Source: Acidobacteriota bacterium (GTDB taxonomy: Bacteria; Acidobacteriota; Thermoanaerobaculia; Thermoanaerobaculales; Sulfomarinibacteraceae). Taken from it: 43,956 nucleotides of DNA. The notes under the pieces were generated by a model. That model made no database searches, was not told where the DNA came from, and saw only the letters and a program-made list of their open reading frames with translations. The position numbers and the translations under genes were made by a program. Location of the stretch: contig JAADFK010000108.1 of the NCBI GenBank assembly GCA_013152925.1, positions 1-43,956 of the forward strand, in the 5' to 3' direction. Shown in pieces: positions 41,461 to 43,956 of this stretch (the stretch's first letter is position 1; each line of letters begins with the position of its first letter).

Positions 41461-42266
41461 TGGTGAAGTTCAAGACGACATCGGGTGGGGGCAATGCCGA
41501 TCACGACTCGCTGGAGCCCATGCGGACCCATTTCCAGGCGGGCTCGGTCATCTTCGCCGAGGGCGACCTCGGGTTGACCATGTACATCGTCGAAAACGGC
41601 GAGGTGGAGATCCGGAAGAACATCGCCGGTGAGGAGACGGTCCTGGCCGTCCTCGGCAAGGGCGACTTCTTCGGCGAGATGTGCATGCTCGAGGAAGAGG
41701 TACCGCGCTCGGCCTCGGCGGTGGCGCGCACCGATGTGGATGCCGTGATGATCGATCAGGCGGCCTTCACCTTCATCCTCGAACGGAACCCGGAGATCGC
41801 CATCCGGATGATGCGGAAGCTGGTGCGCCGGCTCCGCGAGACGACGCGCCTGCTGGAACAGGCGGTCGGCCACGAGGTGGACGTGGAGTCCTCGGGCATC
41901 ACGGCGCCACCCCCACCCCCGCCCGATCCCCTGGCCCGCCTCGTGGTGCTTCCCGGGGGTGAGGAGCTTCACCTGGCAGGCAAGCGGGAGACCACCATCG
42001 GGCGAAGCGACCCGGTGACGGGTATCCAGCCGGACATCGACCTGACACCGGTGGACGGCCAGCGTTCCGTCTCCCGGCGGCACGCCAGGATCCGCAAGGA
42101 GGAGGACGGGACCTGGTCGGTGATCGAGGACGTGGGGACCATGAACGGCACCTTCGTCAACGGTGTACGGCTGGAGACCGGGCGGCCCCATCCCCTGGCG
42201 CCCGGTGACACGGTAATCTTCGGCACCGTTTCCTGCCGCTTCCAGGTGGGCGAGGCTCCGGAGTAA
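41460..42266 (+). CDS. Cyclic nucleotide-binding/FHA fusion protein
   Basis: A 268-residue cytoplasmic signalling protein. Residues 20-130 are a cNMP-binding fold (FQAGSVIFAEGDLGLTMYIV, with the phosphate-binding cassette FGEMCMLEEEVPRSASA). A Pro-rich linker (150-157) leads to an FHA domain at about 160-265 with the phosphothreonine-site residues GRS (181-183), SRRHARI and NGTFVNG (229-235). There is no DNA-binding domain, so it probably links a nucleotide signal to phosphoprotein binding. The cassette has GEM for the usual GE plus R-S-A, so ligand binding is plausible. It overlaps the LD-carboxypeptidase stop as TGATG, implying shared expression. Confidence 0.88.
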   Translation: MVKFKTTSGGGNADHDSLEPMRTHFQAGSVIFAEGDLGLTMYIVENGEVEIRKNIAGEETVLAVLGKGDFFGEMCMLEEEVPRSASAVARTDVDAVMIDQAAFTFILERNPEIAIRMMRKLVRRLRETTRLLEQAVGHEVDVESSGITAPPPPPPDPLARLVVLPGGEELHLAGKRETTIGRSDPVTGIQPDIDLTPVDGQRSVSRRHARIRKEEDGTWSVIEDVGTMNGTFVNGVRLETGRPHPLAPGDTVIFGTVSCRFQVGEAPE

Positions 42267-42275
42267 GACGGCGCG

Positions 42276-42848
42276 TCAGCGGCCCGTGGGCTCCGTTGCC
42301 GGCTCGGGCTTCTCCGGTTCTTCGGCCTTGGGCTTGAGATCGAGCATCTGTGCGGCAATCTGCTCCTCGGCCTCGGCCGGTGCACGGGTCCAGGTGGTGT
42401 TCCGGCCGAGAAGTGAGAAGCCGATGTAGCCCCGCACCTTGAGGGTGTCCTTGCCCTCCAACCACATCTTGCACTTGTAGGTCTTCCCGTTGGTCGGATC
42501 GTAGATGGTGCCGTCCTTCCACTTGCCCTTGCCCTTGTAGACGAAGCCCTTGAGGATCTCCAGCCCAAGGACCCTGTGCTCCCTCAGGGAGGGGTCGGGG
42601 TTGTTCAGGTCGACCTTGATCTCGCCCGGACGCTCCTCCTCCGGCCCGTACCGTGGCTTCGAGAGGTAGACGATCCGTCCATCGTACCGGTCGCCGTTCC
42701 TGACGATCTCCACGTAGCTGAACCCATGGGCGTCGGGCTCGGTCTTCCAGAGGCCGAGGATGGCATCGCCCCCGGAATCCCCCGCCAGCACCGTGCCCGC
42801 CGTCGCCAGGATCAGCATCGCGAGGATTGAAAGACAGGTTCTTCGCAT
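42276..42848 (-). CDS. DUF2147 secreted protein
   Basis: A 190-residue exported protein of the DUF2147 family, of unknown function and expected in the periplasm. The signal peptide is LSILAMLILATAGTVLA. Family motifs are ILGLWKTEPD at the N-terminus, GLEILKGFVYKGKGKWKDG, IYDPTNGKTYKCKMWL and DTLKVRGYIGFSLLGRNTTW. A charged tail with repeated Glu, Lys and Pro ends the protein. AAGGAGG lies 6 nt before the ATG at 42848. It is convergent with the cNMP/FHA gene (9-nt gap). Confidence 0.9.
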   Translation of the reverse strand: MRRTCLSILAMLILATAGTVLAGDSGGDAILGLWKTEPDAHGFSYVEIVRNGDRYDGRIVYLSKPRYGPEEERPGEIKVDLNNPDPSLREHRVLGLEILKGFVYKGKGKWKDGTIYDPTNGKTYKCKMWLEGKDTLKVRGYIGFSLLGRNTTWTRAPAEAEEQIAAQMLDLKPKAEEPEKPEPATEPTGR

Positions 42849-43070
42849 GTGGACCTCCTTGTTCCTTTGACGAGTGTATCCCTGCGGCGCCCGGAAGGCC
42901 ACCGTGCGCCGGTCCCGCCGGCCGGACGCGGTGCCTGTGGCGGCGTGGCTCTCTGGAAAGACCCCTTCGGTCGATCGGTTTCGGTCTATCATGTAATGGA
43001 TGTCACGGTCCGTGGGGGTGCGAGAGGTGTCTCATGACCGGGGACAGGGACGGTCGAGACGGGGAGGCCG

Positions 43071-43956
43071 ATGAAGATCAGACGGGTAACAAGGACGGGT
43101 TGGGCGGCAACGATGGTCGTCCTGGCAACGGCCACGTTCGCCGCCGGGGCCATGATTGCGCCGCCGGCGAACCTCGGCGACCTGGCGATCACCAGCACAT
43201 CGGTGGTGTTGGCCCGCGCTGCCGAGGCGTGGACCGACGAGGGACCCTACATTCCCCATACCGTGACACGTTTCCTGAGGATCAGGGTCGTGGCCGGCGA
43301 GGATCCGGGCGGCGAGCTCTTCGTGTCGGAGCCCGGTGGTGAGATCGATGGAGTCGCGGCCCTCGTGCCCGGTGCGCCGCGGTTCCAGATGGACGCCGAG
43401 TACCTGCTCTTCCTCGCCCCCGCCGAGGATGGCCTCTGGCGGGTTCGGATGATGGCGTACGGAGTGTTCGAGCGCGTGGAGGCGGACGGCGAGATCTTCT
43501 TCGTCCCTGTACCGGAGCGTCAGCAGGTGGCGCTGGCGCCTCGGTTTCCCGTGGAGGTACCGGGCGTCTACCGGGCGAGGCCCCTCCTCGAAGCCTTGGC
43601 GGCCGTGGCGCGGGGCAGCATGCGGTGGGACTCGGGCGATCTCCTGGCCCCCCCGGATGTGACCCGGAGCCTCTCACCTGCGGTGGCGCCATCGGCGTGC
43701 CGGTTCATGGAGTACTCCGACGGATACGGGATCCGGTGGTTCTCCTTCGATTCCGGTGGTCACGCCACGATCAGCGCAACCACACCGGGTCAGGATGGTC
43801 TCGGTGACGGGGGCGCAGGGGCGGTTTCCGGCGGCGCAGGCGCCTGGACCGGCGATCCGGGCTCATCCATCGACCTGCGGTATGGCGGCCAGGCGAGCCA
43901 GAGCATTGCGTGTACGAGCAGCGGGACGGACTACCAGAGCGGGGCCGTGGTGTTCA
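43071..43956 (+). CDS. Secreted protein, possibly matrixin-like metallopeptidase (N-terminal part)
   Basis: The frame is open from the ATG at 43071 to the end of the window, 295 codons with no stop. A basic start and hydrophobic segment (WAATMVVLATATFAAGAM) act as signal peptide. Residues about 30-150 form a beta-rich domain (VTRFLRIRVVAGEDPGGELF, then VPGAPRFQMDAEYLLFLAP). From about 205 a second domain begins (FMEYSDGYGIRWFSFDSGGH), Gly/Ser/Thr-rich, ending in GAGAWTGDPGSSIDLRYGG. This resembles the start of matrixin-type peptidases of soil and sediment bacteria, but the HExxH motif would lie past the window, so the call is tentative. GGGGAGG lies 3 nt before the ATG. Confidence 0.6.
   Translation, partial: MKIRRVTRTGWAATMVVLATATFAAGAMIAPPANLGDLAITSTSVVLARAAEAWTDEGPYIPHTVTRFLRIRVVAGEDPGGELFVSEPGGEIDGVAALVPGAPRFQMDAEYLLFLAPAEDGLWRVRMMAYGVFERVEADGEIFFVPVPERQQVALAPRFPVEVPGVYRARPLLEALAAVARGSMRWDSGDLLAPPDVTRSLSPAVAPSACRFMEYSDGYGIRWFSFDSGGHATISATTPGQDGLGDGGAGAVSGGAGAWTGDPGSSIDLRYGGQASQSIACTSSGTDYQSGAVVF

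Overview
The window is about 44 kb of high-GC bacterial chromosome, densely packed with genes on both strands. The organism is most likely an acidobacterium. This is an inference from three things: an Oar-like TonB-dependent receptor with an N-terminal carboxypeptidase-regulatory-like domain, a sigma/anti-sigma/bactofilin-like module, and several lineage-type secreted families (DUF4136, DUF2147, PD40-like lipoprotein). No rRNA or phylogenetic marker proves it. No phage, plasmid, CRISPR array, transposase or tRNA gene was seen.

Layout. 1-0.5 kb: degenerate repeats. 0.5-6.3 kb: an S4 RNA-binding protein and UDP-glucose dehydrogenase (minus strand), then a membrane diguanylate cyclase, adenine deaminase and a pseudo-receiver/PilZ protein. 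6.5-9.6 kb: selA and two uncharacterised proteins. 9.6-14 kb: a YchF-like GTPase and the TldE/TldD protease pair, split by a 41-bp tandem array. 14.1-17.7 kb: a three-gene acyl-CoA carboxylase operon joined by ATGA overlaps and closed by a terminator. 17.9-21 kb: a 1000-residue TonB-dependent receptor with its own promoter and terminator, followed by a 180-bp palindromic element and a partial second copy. 21.4-23.4 kb: ECF sigma factor, zinc-binding anti-sigma factor and a frameshifted bactofilin-like membrane protein. 23.4-28.8 kb: small ORF, zincin-like metallopeptidase, nucleoside transporter, lipoprotein, RmlC-type epimerase, another tandem array and a membrane-anchored Smr protein. 28.8-34.2 kb: ArsR regulator, AsnRS, two DUF4136 paralogues around a PAP2 phosphatase and two paralogous lipoproteins. 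34.4-38.8 kb: YfgM-like TPR protein, pyrimidine-nucleoside phosphorylase, ABC-F ATPase and pterin carbinolamine dehydratase. 38.9-39.3 kb: RNase P RNA, preceded by a hairpin-rich non-coding stretch. 39.7 kb to the end: FcoT-like hot-dog protein, LD-carboxypeptidase, a cNMP-binding/FHA fusion, a DUF2147 protein and the start of a secreted protein cut by the window edge.

Function. Most genes are housekeeping or envelope functions. Adenine deaminase, the CNT transporter and the nucleoside phosphorylase together suggest nucleoside/nucleobase salvage, but they are not co-located. c-di-GMP signalling is represented by the cyclase and perhaps the PilZ protein.

The most interesting pattern is regulatory. 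Eight genes (selA, tldE, tldD, the ECF sigma factor, the metallopeptidase, arsR, the PAP2 phosphatase and the LD-carboxypeptidase) have a -10-like hexamer ending only 6-8 nt before the start codon and no usable Shine-Dalgarno sequence. This suggests leaderless mRNAs. The other notable non-coding structures are three homologous tandem arrays, the palindromic element after the receptor gene, a perfect 19-bp inverted repeat before asnS and the hairpin string before rnpB.
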